Below are positions 17,197-26,594 of a DNA stretch of 64,000 nucleotides, in pieces. The translations under genes and the position numbers were made by a program. Within the stretch, counting starts at the first letter, position 1, and each line of letters opens with the position of its first letter. The DNA comes from Shimia_B sp038528385. GTDB taxonomy: Bacteria; Pseudomonadota; Alphaproteobacteria; Rhodobacterales; Rhodobacteraceae. A model generated the notes under the pieces. It was not told the origin of the DNA, did not search any database, and saw only the letters and a program-made list of their open reading frames with translations. The DNA lies in NCBI GenBank assembly GCA_038528385.1, contig JBCBET010000001.1:682001-746000 (forward strand), given 5' to 3'.

Positions 17197-18692
17197 CCTG
17201 GCTCCTCGCCACACCCCTCGTCCTGCCGTTCCTGACGGCGGTGGCGGCGTTCCTCACGCGGGAGCGGCCCTCGGGCCGGTGGGTGAGCGTGGCGGGCAAT
17301 TTCCTCTTTCTCATCGCCGCGTTCCTCCTGTTGGCCCATGTGCTGCAGGACGGCATCCTCGCCGGGCAGATGGGAAGCTGGCCCGCCCCCTTCGGCATCA
17401 CGCTGGTGGCCGACCGCCTCAGCGCGGTCATGGTGGTCATTACCGCCATCACGGCACTCGCGGTGGCGATCTACGCGCTCACCGATATCGACCGGCGCAA
17501 GGAGTTCCTGGGCTATCACGCGCTCTTCAACGTGCTCATCGGCGGCGTGACGGGCGCCTTCATCACCGGCGATCTCTTCAACCTCTATGTCTGGTTCGAG
17601 GTGATGCTCATCTCCTCCTTCGGGCTCCTGATCCTCGGCGGCAAGCCGGAGCAGATCGACGGCGGCGTGCGCTACGTGATGCTCAACCTCATCTCCACGA
17701 TCCTTTTCCTGAGCGGTATCGGCCTCCTCTACGGGATGACCGGCACGCTCAACATGGCCGATCTCGCCCGCGTCGTGCCCGCGCTGGAAAACCAGGGGCT
17801 CGTGACCGTCATCGCGATGATGTTCCTCGTGGCCTTCGGGGTGAAGGCCGCGGTCTTTCCGCTCTTTTTCTGGCTCCCGGCCAGCTACCATACGCCCGCC
17901 TTCGCGGTCTCGGCGGTCTTCGCCGGGCTCCTGACGAAGGTCGGGGTCTATTCCCTCATCCGGCTCTTCACGCTCGTCTTCAACGGGGACACCGCCTTCA
18001 CCCACGAGATCCTGCTCTGGATCGCGGGCCTCACCATGGTGACGGGGGTCCTCGGCGCCGCGGCGCAGAACGACATGCGCAAGATCCTGTCGTTCCACAT
18101 CGTCTCCCAGATCGGGTACATGATCATGGGGCTGGCGATCCTCACCCCGCTCGCCATCGCGGGGGCGGTGTTCTACCTCGTCCACCACATCATCGTGAAG
18201 GCGAACCTCTTTCTCATCGCGGGCGTGGCGGAGCGGACGGTTGGCTCCACCGACCTGGGCAAGATCGGCGGGCTCTACAAGACCGCGCCGCTCCTGGCCG
18301 TGCTCTTTTTCGTGCCCGCCTTTTCGCTCGCGGGCTTCCCGCCGCTCTCGGGCTTCTGGGCGAAATACGTGCTGGTGCAGGCCGCGCTCGAGGATCGGGG
18401 CTGGGTCATCGCCGCCGTGGCGCTCGCCGTGGGACTCCTCACGATCTTCTCGATGACGAAGATCTGGGCCGAGGCGTTCTGGAAGGCGCACCCGGCGGAG
18501 CGCGACCCCACCCTCGCGACGCTCACGCCCACCGCGCGGGGGCATCTCCTCCTGCCCATCGGCTCGCTCGCGGCGCTCACCTGCGTCATCGGCTTTTTCC
18601 CGGAGCCGTTCATCGCCTTCGCCAATGACGCCTCCGCGGAGCTTCTGGATCCCTCGGGCTACATCACCGCCGTGCTGGGGGCGCAGCCATGA
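17193..18692 (+). CDS. mrpD: Mrp-type Na+/H+ antiporter subunit D
   Basis: A 499-aa NuoN/NuoM-like proton-channel subunit with about 14 TM helices. The key Glu is in NLYVWFEVMLISSFGLL near residue 137, and the Lys helix includes FGVKAAVFPLFFWLPASYHTP. The sequence ASYHTP and the C-terminal half are typical of MrpD. It starts four bases inside mrpC. It forms one of the two antiporter modules with MrpA. Confidence 0.93.
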   Translation: MTWLLATPLVLPFLTAVAAFLTRERPSGRWVSVAGNFLFLIAAFLLLAHVLQDGILAGQMGSWPAPFGITLVADRLSAVMVVITAITALAVAIYALTDIDRRKEFLGYHALFNVLIGGVTGAFITGDLFNLYVWFEVMLISSFGLLILGGKPEQIDGGVRYVMLNLISTILFLSGIGLLYGMTGTLNMADLARVVPALENQGLVTVIAMMFLVAFGVKAAVFPLFFWLPASYHTPAFAVSAVFAGLLTKVGVYSLIRLFTLVFNGDTAFTHEILLWIAGLTMVTGVLGAAAQNDMRKILSFHIVSQIGYMIMGLAILTPLAIAGAVFYLVHHIIVKANLFLIAGVAERTVGSTDLGKIGGLYKTAPLLAVLFFVPAFSLAGFPPLSGFWAKYVLVQAALEDRGWVIAAVALAVGLLTIFSMTKIWAEAFWKAHPAERDPTLATLTPTARGHLLLPIGSLAALTCVIGFFPEPFIAFANDASAELLDPSGYITAVLGAQP

Positions 18693-19177
18693 ACAATTTC
18701 GCCGCAAACCTCCTCTTCGCCGCCGTCTGGGCGATCTTCTCGGGGGGCTTTTCCTGGCTCTCCATGACTTTCGGCTTCGTTCTGGGCTACGGCATCCTGT
18801 GGCTGCTCCAGCCGCTCACGGGCGTGAAGTCGAGCTATTTCAAGCGGGTCTACTTCTGGCTGAAGCTTCTCGTGATGTTCTTCTACGAGCTCTTCGTGTC
18901 ATCGGTGGCGGTGATCTACGACATCATCACGCCCACGCTCCTGGCGCGGCCCGCGATCATCGACATGCCGCTCGACGTCAAATCCGACACCGGCATCCTC
19001 CTCGTCACCAACCTGATCTCGCTCACCCCCGGCACGCTCTCCATCGATGTGAGCCCGGATCGCAAGACGCTGCGCATCCACGCGATGTTCGCCGACGATC
19101 CGGACGCGGTGTGTCACGAGCTGAAATCGGGTATGGAGAAATGGGTCATCGACGCCATGGAGGACCACCCCGCATGA
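18689..19177 (+). CDS. mrpE: Mrp-type Na+/H+ antiporter subunit E
   Basis: A 162-aa protein with an N-terminal pair of TM helices and a C-terminal cytoplasmic domain. NLISLTPGTLSIDVSPDRKT is the conserved MnhE/MrpE segment. It overlaps mrpD and mrpF by four bases each, so translation is coupled throughout the operon. Confidence 0.92.
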   Translation: MNNFAANLLFAAVWAIFSGGFSWLSMTFGFVLGYGILWLLQPLTGVKSSYFKRVYFWLKLLVMFFYELFVSSVAVIYDIITPTLLARPAIIDMPLDVKSDTGILLVTNLISLTPGTLSIDVSPDRKTLRIHAMFADDPDAVCHELKSGMEKWVIDAMEDHPA

Positions 19178-19485
19178 TGCCGGCCACCGGATTTCTCGCC
19201 CAGGCCGTGATGATCGGCTTCGCGCTCGTCTTTCTCGCGGTGGCCTTCGCGCTCTACCGTCTGATCAAGGGGCCGACGCTGCCCGACAGGGTCGTGGCAC
19301 TCGACATGATGACGATCGCCATCGTGGCGTTTTGCGGATTGGCCTCCGTGCGCACCGGGCAGGCGGCGTTCCTCGACGTGGCGCTCGTGCTGGCGCTCGT
19401 GGGTTTCCTTGCCACGGTGGCGCTCGCCCGCTTTGCCGAGCGGGCCGTGGAGCGGCGCGCCGGACGGGACGACCGCGATGTCTGA
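19174..19485 (+). CDS. mrpF: Mrp-type Na+/H+ antiporter subunit F
   Basis: A 103-aa protein with three TM helices and the MrpF signature RLIKGPTLPDRVVALDMMT. Two ATGs lie in tandem at 19174 and 19177; the first gives the four-base ATGA overlap used elsewhere in the operon and is preferred, but the second is equally possible. Confidence 0.9.
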   Translation: MMPATGFLAQAVMIGFALVFLAVAFALYRLIKGPTLPDRVVALDMMTIAIVAFCGLASVRTGQAAFLDVALVLALVGFLATVALARFAERAVERRAGRDDRDV

Positions 19486-19861
19486 GGTCATCTCCGCGAT
19501 CCTCCTCATCCTGGGCGGCGCGCTTTCGGTGCTGGCGGGCATCGGGATCGTGCGGCTGCCGGATGTCTTCATCCGCATGCACGCGGCCACCAAGGTCGGC
19601 ACGCTGGGCTCGGGCTTCATCATGGCCGGGGCCGCGGTCTTCTTCGGCACGTCGGAGGTCATCATCCTCACGGTGCTGATCGTCTTTTTCCTGCTGCTCA
19701 CGGCCCCCATCGCGGCGCACATGATCGGACGCGCGGCGCTCAGGCTCGGGATCGTGCCCTGGGGCGAGGAGGCCCGCCACGCCGACCCCGACGCGCCGCG
19801 CGAGGAGGAGCGGAACCTCGACGACCAGAACGCGCCGCGCCAGCCCGACGCCGGTCAGTAG
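19478..19861 (+). CDS. mrpG: Mrp-type Na+/H+ antiporter subunit G
   Basis: A 127-aa protein with three TM helices and the MrpG signature GIGIVRLPDVFIRMHAATK near residues 21-39, followed by GTLGSGFIMAGAAVFF. The last 30 residues are a hydrophilic tail rich in Asp, Glu and Pro. It is the last gene of the seven-gene operon, and its stop overlaps the cysJ stop on the other strand by seven bases, leaving no room for a separate terminator. Confidence 0.92.
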   Translation: MSEVISAILLILGGALSVLAGIGIVRLPDVFIRMHAATKVGTLGSGFIMAGAAVFFGTSEVIILTVLIVFFLLLTAPIAAHMIGRAALRLGIVPWGEEARHADPDAPREEERNLDDQNAPRQPDAGQ

Positions 19862-21588
19862 ACGTCGCGCTGATAGCGGCCGGCATCGCGGAGCGCCGCG
19901 AGCGTGGCCTCCCCGTCCTGTCCCGCCGCGGTGAGCACGTCCGCCAGCGCGGCGTGTACATCCTTGGCCATCCGCGTGGCATCCCCACAGACATAGAGAT
20001 GCGCGCCGCGGTCCAGCCACGCCACGAGCTCCGCGCCACGCTGTCGGATGCGGTCCTGGACGTAGATCTTCTCGGCCTGGTCGCGGGAGAAGGCCACGTC
20101 GAGCCGCGTCAGGAGCCCGTCCTTCAGCCAACCCATGAGCTCGGTCTGGTAGAGAAAATCCTGCGTGAAATGCGGATTGCCGAAGAAAAGCCAGTTCTCC
20201 CCCGCGGCCCCGGTGGCCTCCCGCTCCTGCAGGAACGCGCGGAAGGGCGCGATGCCGGTGCCCGGACCGATCATGATCGTTGGGACATCGCTGGCGGGGA
20301 GGCGGAATCCATCGTTTTCCTCCACGTAGATGCGCGCGCGCTGACCGGGCGCGATGCGCCGCCCGAGAAAGCCCGATGCCCCGCCGAGATGCGCGCGGCC
20401 ATGCGCTTCGTACTCCACCACGGCGAGCGTCAGGTGCACCTCGTCCTCCGCTTCGGCCTGGGAGGAGGCGATGGAGTAGAGCCGCGGCTGCATCTTGCGC
20501 AAGCACGCGGTCAGTGCCGCGGCGTCGATCTCTGCCGGGTGCTCGTGAAGGATATCGTAGATCTGGCGCGGCGCGAGATAGGCGCGCAGTGCGGCCTTGT
20601 CCTCGGCGAGCCGCGCGAGGTCCCCGTTGCCGGTGGCCGCCGCATAGGCGGTGACGAAGCCGGGATAGCTCTGCGTGAGTTCGTACTCCTCGATGAGCGC
20701 GGTGCGCAGCGCCCCATCCGCGAGGCCGAGCCGCGCGAGCACCGCGTCCACCTCCGCCGGGTCGTTCTGGAAAGAGACGCCCAGCGCATCGCCGGGCCGG
20801 TATGTCAGGCCAGAGCCCTCGAGCGAGAGCTCGATGTGGCGGACATCCTTCGTCGAGTCCCGGCCGGTGATCTTCTGGACGGTCAGCACCTCCGCCGCGA
20901 AGGGCGATTTCTTGGAATAGGCCGCTTTCGGCGCCACGAGAGGCACGACGTTCGACGCGGGCGCCGTCGCCTCCATCGTCGGGGCGAGCGTGTCGAGCGC
21001 GCCCGTGATCCAGGCGCCGGTATGGTCCTCGTAGTCCACGTCGAGGAGCGCGCGCTCCACCGCCACGGTGGCGCCCAGCGCCACGAGGCGTTCCTCGAAA
21101 TCCACCGCCGTCTGGCAGAAAAGCTCGTAGGAGGTGTCACCGAGCCCCATGACCGCGATCTGCGTGCCGGGAAGCTTCGGCGCCTTCTTCGAGGCGAGGA
21201 AATCGTAGAGCCTTTGCGCGCTTTCGGGCGGCTCGCCCTCGCCGTAAGTGCTCACCACGATGGCCAGATGCGTCTCGTCCTTGAGGCGCGCGGGCTTGTA
21301 ATCGGCCATGTTGACGAGCACGGCATTGAGCCCGCGGGCCTTCGCCGCTTCGGCCACCTCGCCGGCCACGTGCTTGGCATTTCCGGTCTGGGAGCCGTAG
21401 AGCACCGTGAGCGTCGCGGGCGCGGCGGCCACCGGCGCGGCGGGTGCGGCTCCCTTGGCAGTGGCGGCCATGTAGCCCGACACCCAGGCCTGTTGCATCG
21501 GGTCGAGGCCCTCTAGGAGCGCCTCCATGGCCGCCATCTGCTCCGCGCTGAGCGGGGCCATGGCGCCGGGAATTTCTTTCAGAAACAT
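19855..21588 (-). CDS. cysJ: Assimilatory sulfite reductase (NADPH) flavoprotein subunit
   Basis: A 577-aa diflavin reductase that passes electrons from NADPH through FAD and FMN to the CysI hemoprotein. The order is an N-terminal linker, a flavodoxin domain (TVLYGSQTGNAKHVAGE near residue 60), an FAD domain (PRLYSIASS near residue 375) and an NADPH domain (GPGTGIAPFRAFLQER, then DGEATLAALRDAGRYQRDVY at the C-terminus). The C-terminal Tyr is the expected one covering FAD. It begins four bases after cysH in the order cysG, cysI, cysH, cysJ. Confidence 0.93.
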   Translation of the reverse strand: MFLKEIPGAMAPLSAEQMAAMEALLEGLDPMQQAWVSGYMAATAKGAAPAAPVAAAPATLTVLYGSQTGNAKHVAGEVAEAAKARGLNAVLVNMADYKPARLKDETHLAIVVSTYGEGEPPESAQRLYDFLASKKAPKLPGTQIAVMGLGDTSYELFCQTAVDFEERLVALGATVAVERALLDVDYEDHTGAWITGALDTLAPTMEATAPASNVVPLVAPKAAYSKKSPFAAEVLTVQKITGRDSTKDVRHIELSLEGSGLTYRPGDALGVSFQNDPAEVDAVLARLGLADGALRTALIEEYELTQSYPGFVTAYAAATGNGDLARLAEDKAALRAYLAPRQIYDILHEHPAEIDAAALTACLRKMQPRLYSIASSQAEAEDEVHLTLAVVEYEAHGRAHLGGASGFLGRRIAPGQRARIYVEENDGFRLPASDVPTIMIGPGTGIAPFRAFLQEREATGAAGENWLFFGNPHFTQDFLYQTELMGWLKDGLLTRLDVAFSRDQAEKIYVQDRIRQRGAELVAWLDRGAHLYVCGDATRMAKDVHAALADVLTAAGQDGEATLAALRDAGRYQRDVY

Positions 21589-21592
21589 GGGG

Positions 21593-22291
21593 TCAGCTCT
21601 CCGGGTGAAGTCCGCATTCGCGCAGCGCGCCGCCGAAGCGGGTCGCCTCCTCGCTCATGCCGTCGGTGAGGGGTTTCGTCGTGTGGGTGTCGCCGATGCT
21701 CACATAGCCCTCCTCCCAGAGCGGATGGTAGGGGAGGTCGTGGGCGGTGAGGTAGCGGTGCACGTCCCGCGCGGTCCAGTCGATGATCGGGTGCACCCGC
21801 AGGCGGCTTTCCCCCGCGCGCCGCTCGATGATCTGGCGCGCGCGGCGGCTTTCCGATTGCTGGCGGCGCAGACCCGAGAACCAGGTGCCGGCGCCGAGCG
21901 CGGTGAGCGCGGCCTCCATGGGCTCGACCTTGGCCATGCGGTTGTAGCTCCGGATCCCGCTCGCGCCCTTGTCCCAGAGCGGGCCGTGGCGCGCCTCGAG
22001 CCAGGCGGGGCTGATTTCGGGCCGCGCGACGTGGAGGTTGAGGCCGAGCCGCCCGGTGAGGTCGTCGATGAACTGGTAGGTCTCCGGAAAGAGGTAACCG
22101 GTATCCACGAGCACCACCGGGATATCGGGTTTCGCCCGGGACATGAGCGACAGCATCACCGCCCCCTGCACCCCGAAGGAGGAGCTCACGACATGGGCGC
22201 CCGGCAGCGCCTCCAGCGCCCAGGCGATGCGCGCCTCCGCGCTTAGGCCCGCGAGGCGGGCGTTGATCCGGGAGAGCTCGGCGGGCGTCAT
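21593..22291 (-). CDS. cysH: Phosphoadenylyl-sulfate (PAPS) reductase
   Basis: A 232-aa PAPS/APS reductase. The substrate loop is SSSFGVQGAVML near residue 37 and the catalytic C-terminus is RECGLH, the conserved ECGLH motif. The CC...CxxC cysteines that bind a [4Fe-4S] cluster in APS reductases are absent (the equivalent stretch is WFSGLRRQQSESR), so the protein should use PAPS with thioredoxin or glutaredoxin. It overlaps cysI by four bases (ATGA at 22288-22291). The product sulfite goes to CysIJ. Confidence 0.92.
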   Translation of the reverse strand: MTPAELSRINARLAGLSAEARIAWALEALPGAHVVSSSFGVQGAVMLSLMSRAKPDIPVVLVDTGYLFPETYQFIDDLTGRLGLNLHVARPEISPAWLEARHGPLWDKGASGIRSYNRMAKVEPMEAALTALGAGTWFSGLRRQQSESRRARQIIERRAGESRLRVHPIIDWTARDVHRYLTAHDLPYHPLWEEGYVSIGDTHTTKPLTDGMSEEATRFGGALRECGLHPES

Positions 22292-24036
22292 GCGTGGAAA
22301 TCCGTCTTCGCGACCGTGACCTCGGGCACGACGCCCGTGCGGATGACGTAGTCGCCGAAGCCTTCGCCCGCGGCCCGCTCCCGGCCCCAGAGGCCGATAA
22401 GCCGGTCGAGTTCGGCGAGGATCGTGGGGGCGTCCTTGTTCTCCAGGTGCAGTTTCGGGAGGCGCGTGCCCACGCGGTTGCCGCCGAGATAGAGGTTGTA
22501 CTTGCCCGGGCCCTTGCCCACGAGGCCCGCCTCCGCGAGCATCGCGCGCCCGCAGCCATTGGGGCAGCCCACGACGCGCAGCACGATGTGATCGTCCGTG
22601 AGCCCGTGCTTTGCCAGGATCGCGTCGACGCTGGCCACGAGCTCGGGCAGGAAGCGCTCCGCCTCGGCCATGGCCAGCGGGCATGTGGGGAGCGCCACGC
22701 AGGCCATGGAGTTTCTGAGCTGGGGCGTGTCGAGATCGCTGAGGAGCCCGTGCGCGCGCGCGATCTCCTCGATCTCGGCCCGGTCTTCCGGGGCCACGCC
22801 CGCGATGATGAGGTTCTGGTTCGCCGTCATCCGGAAATCGCCCTTGTGGATTTCGGCGATCTTGCGGAGCCCGGTCTTCAGCTTGGCGCCCGGCAGGTCC
22901 TTGATGCGGCCCGAAAGGATGTAGAGCGTGAGGTGGTGTTTGCCGTCGACGCCTTCCACCCAGCCGAAGCGGTCGCCGCGGGAGGTGAATTCGTAGGGGC
23001 GCGAGGGGGCGAATGTCATCCCGGCCCGGCGCTCGACTTCCGCCTTGAAGGTCTGGGTCCCTACGCGGTCGAGGGTGTACTTCGTCTTCGCGTTCTTGCG
23101 GTTGACGCGGTTGCCCCAGTCGCGCTGGACGCTGACGACATGCTCGGCCACCGCCAGCGTGTGCTCGAGCGGGATGAAGCCGAAATCTTCGGCCTTCCGC
23201 GGATAGGTGCCCGTGTCGCCGTGGGTCATGGCGAGCCCGCCGCCCACGAGGACATTCCAGCCGATGAGCTTGCCGCCCTCCGCGATGGCCACGAAGTTGA
23301 GGTCGTTGGCGTGGATGTCGACCTCGTTATTCGGCGGGATCGACACCGTCGTCTTGAATTTGCGCGGCAGGTAGGTCTCGCCCAGGATCGGCTCCACGTC
23401 TGCCTGCCCTACCGCTTCGCTGCTTGAGGGCTCGATCGTCTTCTGCTTTTCTCCGTCGAGCCAGATCTCGGCATAGGCTTTCGTATTGGGCAGCAAGTGC
23501 TCGCTGATCCGCTTCGACCATTCGTAGGCCTCGGCGTGAAGCGCGCTCTCCACCGGGTTCGTGGTGCAGAGCACGTTGCGGTTCACGTCACCGGCGGTGG
23601 CGATGCTGTCGATGCCCGCCGCGTTGATGACCTTGTGCATGTCCTTGATGTGGGGCTTCAGCACCCCGTGGAACTGGAACGTCTGCCGCGTCGTGAGGCG
23701 CACCGAGCCGTACATCGTGTGATCCTCGGCGAAGCGTTCGATCGTCAGCCACTGGTCGGGCGTGATGATCCCGCCGGGAATGCGCGCGCGCAGCATGACG
23801 TTGTGGAGCGGCTCGAGCTTTTGCGCGGCGCGCTCGGCGCGGATGTCGCGGTCGTCCTGCTGGTACATCCCGTGGAAGCGGATGAGCTGGAAGTTGTCGG
23901 GCGTGAAGCCGCCGGTGAGCGGGTCCTCGAGGTCCTCCGCGATGGTGCCGCGCAGGAAGTTAGAGTCGCGCTTCATGCGCTCGTTGTCGGCGAGCTTGCC
24001 CTCCACGGTCAGCGATTTGGCAGGGTCATCGAGCAT
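22288..24036 (-). CDS. cysI: Assimilatory sulfite reductase (NADPH) hemoprotein beta subunit
   Basis: A 582-aa siroheme/[4Fe-4S] enzyme that reduces sulfite to sulfide with six electrons. The cluster ligands are in CVALPTCPLA (near residue 447) and GCPNGCGR (near residue 490). Two ferredoxin-like half-repeats are visible, including VRLTTRQTFQFHGV. A GAGG ribosome site precedes ATG. The end overlaps cysH and the start lies 11 bases inside cysG, so supply of siroheme and apoenzyme is coupled. Confidence 0.93.
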   Translation of the reverse strand: MLDDPAKSLTVEGKLADNERMKRDSNFLRGTIAEDLEDPLTGGFTPDNFQLIRFHGMYQQDDRDIRAERAAQKLEPLHNVMLRARIPGGIITPDQWLTIERFAEDHTMYGSVRLTTRQTFQFHGVLKPHIKDMHKVINAAGIDSIATAGDVNRNVLCTTNPVESALHAEAYEWSKRISEHLLPNTKAYAEIWLDGEKQKTIEPSSSEAVGQADVEPILGETYLPRKFKTTVSIPPNNEVDIHANDLNFVAIAEGGKLIGWNVLVGGGLAMTHGDTGTYPRKAEDFGFIPLEHTLAVAEHVVSVQRDWGNRVNRKNAKTKYTLDRVGTQTFKAEVERRAGMTFAPSRPYEFTSRGDRFGWVEGVDGKHHLTLYILSGRIKDLPGAKLKTGLRKIAEIHKGDFRMTANQNLIIAGVAPEDRAEIEEIARAHGLLSDLDTPQLRNSMACVALPTCPLAMAEAERFLPELVASVDAILAKHGLTDDHIVLRVVGCPNGCGRAMLAEAGLVGKGPGKYNLYLGGNRVGTRLPKLHLENKDAPTILAELDRLIGLWGRERAAGEGFGDYVIRTGVVPEVTVAKTDFHA

Positions 24037-25414
24037 GGCTGGCCTCTTTCACGGGGGCTTGCGGGGCGGATGTCAGCGCGGCGCTGCGCGGGGCGAGGCC
24101 GGTGAAGAGGATGGCCGGCGCCTTCGTCTCGGTGTGCTGCGGCAGCTCCGCGAGGGTGGTGGCGACGATGCGCTGATCGGGCCGGGAGACGTTGAAGACC
24201 ACGCTCACGGGCAGCGTGCCGGGCGCGCCGTGCATCATCATGCGGCCCTGGATGAAGCGCGCGGCGTGGCGGCCCATGTAGATCGCGGCGACGGCGCCGG
24301 GCTCTGCGAGCCGTGCCCAGTCGTGATCGGCGAAGCCTTTAATGTCGTGGCCGGTAAGGAACTGGATCGCCGAATTGCGCCCGCGCCGGGTGAGGCTCAC
24401 GCCCATGGCGGCGGCGGCGGCAGCGGCGCTCGTGATGCCCGGAATGATGTCGTGCGCGATGGCGTGGCCGTCGAGCGCCTCGGTCTCCTCGTCGAGGCGC
24501 CCGAAGACGCCGCCGTCGCCCGATTTCAGGCGGACGACGCGCGCGGACGCGCCGTGCCGGATAAGGAGCGTGTTGATGTCCTCCTGTTTCCAGGCGGGGC
24601 CGAAGCCCTCCTTGGCCACCGAAATGATCTCCGCTTCGCGACGCGCGAGGTCTAGGATGCCGGAGGAGACGAGGCCGTCATGGATGACGACATCGGCGTC
24701 GTGGAGCGCCGAGCGCGCCTTCAGCGTCAGAAGCTCCGGATCGCCCGGACCCGCACCCACGAAGGTGACGTGGCCCTTCGCCTCCGCCTCGTTCACGTGG
24801 CGGGTGAGCAGGTCGTGGAGCGCGGCCTCGATGGACCCCTGCGCCGAAGCCTTCGGGCCCACGTCGAAATAGTACTCCGACCAGAACGCCCGGCGGCGCG
24901 GCCCCTGGGGAATGATCTCCGCGGCGTCGCGGAAGTGCTGGCCCGCGCGGGCGAGCGTGCCGGTGGCGGCGGGGAGCATCTCCTCCACCTCGGATTTGAT
25001 CTTGCGGGCGAGCACGGGCGCGGACCCCTCCGTGCCCACGGCCACGGTGACCGGGTCCCGGTCGACGATGGCGGGCGTGATGAAATCGGAGGCCTCCAGA
25101 TTGTCGACGACGAGCGTCTTCACACCGGCGCGGCGGCCGAGCTCGGCGGTCTCGAGATCGGCCCATTCCTCGTCTTGGGCGGCGTAGAGGAGGAGCGCCC
25201 CCTGCACCTCTCCCATGGCGGGCAGGCGGCGATGGAGCGTGAGGCGACCCTCGGTGGCCCAGCCCTCCACGAGCGCCTCGGGCTCCGGAGCGAAGACGTG
25301 GATGGCGGCCTCCGTCTTCATCAGAAGGCGGATCTTGGCGGCGGCGCAATCGCCCCCGCCGACCACGACGATGCGCGCGTCCCGGGTGTCGACGAAGATG
25401 GGGAAGTGGCGCAT
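24026..25414 (-). CDS. cysG: Siroheme synthase
   Basis: A 462-aa trifunctional fusion. The N-terminal part (MRHFPIFVDTRDARIVVVGGG) is the NAD-dependent precorrin-2 dehydrogenase/ferrochelatase module; the C-terminal part from about residue 215 (VTFVGAGPGDPELLTLKAR) is uroporphyrinogen-III C-methyltransferase with the GDGGVFGR and PGITSA motifs. It makes siroheme for CysI, encoded just downstream. An upstream in-frame extension to 25489 is low-quality coding and starts before the recognised N-terminus, so 25414 is chosen. Confidence 0.92.
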   Translation of the reverse strand: MRHFPIFVDTRDARIVVVGGGDCAAAKIRLLMKTEAAIHVFAPEPEALVEGWATEGRLTLHRRLPAMGEVQGALLLYAAQDEEWADLETAELGRRAGVKTLVVDNLEASDFITPAIVDRDPVTVAVGTEGSAPVLARKIKSEVEEMLPAATGTLARAGQHFRDAAEIIPQGPRRRAFWSEYYFDVGPKASAQGSIEAALHDLLTRHVNEAEAKGHVTFVGAGPGDPELLTLKARSALHDADVVIHDGLVSSGILDLARREAEIISVAKEGFGPAWKQEDINTLLIRHGASARVVRLKSGDGGVFGRLDEETEALDGHAIAHDIIPGITSAAAAAAAMGVSLTRRGRNSAIQFLTGHDIKGFADHDWARLAEPGAVAAIYMGRHAARFIQGRMMMHGAPGTLPVSVVFNVSRPDQRIVATTLAELPQHTETKAPAILFTGLAPRSAALTSAPQAPVKEASHAR

Positions 25415-25492
25415 GGCGAGGCTCCGAGCCGGTGATCTTGCGCAGGAAATTGGAACAAATGGATCGGAACGGAAAGCGTCAGACGCCATTTA

Positions 25493-25506
25493 GGGAACAT
25501 GGTCCC
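25493..25506. promoter_or_regulatory. Near-palindrome upstream of cysG
   Basis: GGGAACATGGTCCC is a 14-bp dyad with one mismatched pair, centred 85 bp upstream of the cysG ATG within the 172-bp gap before the SnoaL-like gene. TAAATG follows it directly on the minus strand and could be a -10. An operator for the cys operon is possible, but no regulator is encoded nearby. Confidence 0.25.
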
Positions 25507-25586
25507 AAAAGACTGTCAGCGTGGTACGGGGGTCTTGCGACGGTCCTCTGACCGGAACGGCATTCCGCGCCGCCGCGCGCCCGTCG

Positions 25587-26555
25587 TCAGAGCGCGCCGG
25601 TATGGAGCAGGATCTGCTTCCAGATGGCGGTGTCGTCGAGGAGCGTCCAGTCCCGCCGCAAGCGCATCTCATCACCGCACAGCGCGCCGAATTCGGCGTG
25701 GCTGATCCCCATGACGTGGACCGGCGCGCCCGTGGGCCGCCCGTAGCGGCCCCAGCCCCCATGCGTGCCCGTGAGGCTCCAGCGCAGGGCGGAGCGGGGC
25801 GGCATCCCGGGATCGCTCCGCCCGATGACGTGGTGAATTTCGAACGCGGCATCGGGGAAGGCGGCGCGCAGCCCAAGCCAGAAGGCATCAGCGGCCCCCG
25901 TGCCCACATCCTCCACCCCGCCCGGCACCGTGATCCAGCAGGCGCGGTCGTAGCTTTTGGGGATCACGCCGAGATTGCCCGCCATGATCTCCGTCACGAT
26001 GTCTGCGTGCCGCGCGCCGAGCGGGTCGTCGTTCCCCTGCCCTCCGTAGGGCCCCGCCACGTCGCGGGCGGGCGTGAAGGGCTGCACGCAGCGGTCCGGC
26101 CCGCCCTCCTGCGCGATGAGCCGCCGCGCGTAATCCTCCGCAGTAAGTCCAAGTTGCACGGCGATGGCGCCCTGGTCCCGCACGAGCCATTCATCGTCGA
26201 TCTGCCCATCGGCGCGCAGGTGACAATCGGCGAGGATCCGGTAGCGGAGCCGCCGCCCCGTGGGCGCGCCATAGGCCCCCTTCCGCGTGTGGGTGGCGGT
26301 GCAGATAAGCCGGTGGGAGGAGAGTGCGGCCCCGTTCGGGGCATCGCACCAGATGACATCCTCCCCGTAGAGCTGCCGGTCCGGGAATTCGTGGAGCGTG
26401 GCGAGCGTCGCCGCGATGACGCCCTGGTTGCCCACAACGATGGAGGCCGGAGAGCGCACCACGATATCCGGCGCGTAGTGGCGCGTGAGCGTGGCCACGC
26501 CACGGTCCTCCCAGATCTCCCTGGTGACGGCGAGGATGGTGGCGGGGACGTCCAT
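25587..26555 (-). CDS. Tandem SnoaL/NTF2-like domain protein
   Basis: A 322-aa protein made of two SnoaL-type alpha+beta barrels: the first from about residues 5-140 (RHYAPDIVVRSP; YGEDVIWCDAP) and the second from about 180-315 (FEIHHVIGRSDPG; GGWGRYGRPTGAPV). The family includes polyketide cyclases, ester cyclases and many proteins of unknown activity; no specific reaction can be inferred. It is on the same strand as the cys operon but 172 bp upstream, and 39 bp after the urtE stop, so it could be read through from the urt operon. Confidence 0.75.
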   Translation of the reverse strand: MDVPATILAVTREIWEDRGVATLTRHYAPDIVVRSPASIVVGNQGVIAATLATLHEFPDRQLYGEDVIWCDAPNGAALSSHRLICTATHTRKGAYGAPTGRRLRYRILADCHLRADGQIDDEWLVRDQGAIAVQLGLTAEDYARRLIAQEGGPDRCVQPFTPARDVAGPYGGQGNDDPLGARHADIVTEIMAGNLGVIPKSYDRACWITVPGGVEDVGTGAADAFWLGLRAAFPDAAFEIHHVIGRSDPGMPPRSALRWSLTGTHGGWGRYGRPTGAPVHVMGISHAEFGALCGDEMRLRRDWTLLDDTAIWKQILLHTGAL

Positions 26556-26594
26556 GGGCGCACGTTCTTCCGCGCGCGCGCCGGTGTAAAGCCG

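Noticed and set aside
17127..18707. A 526-codon open frame on the minus strand
   Set aside because: It is antisense to mrpD and has an Arg/Asp/Glu-rich composition without any domain.
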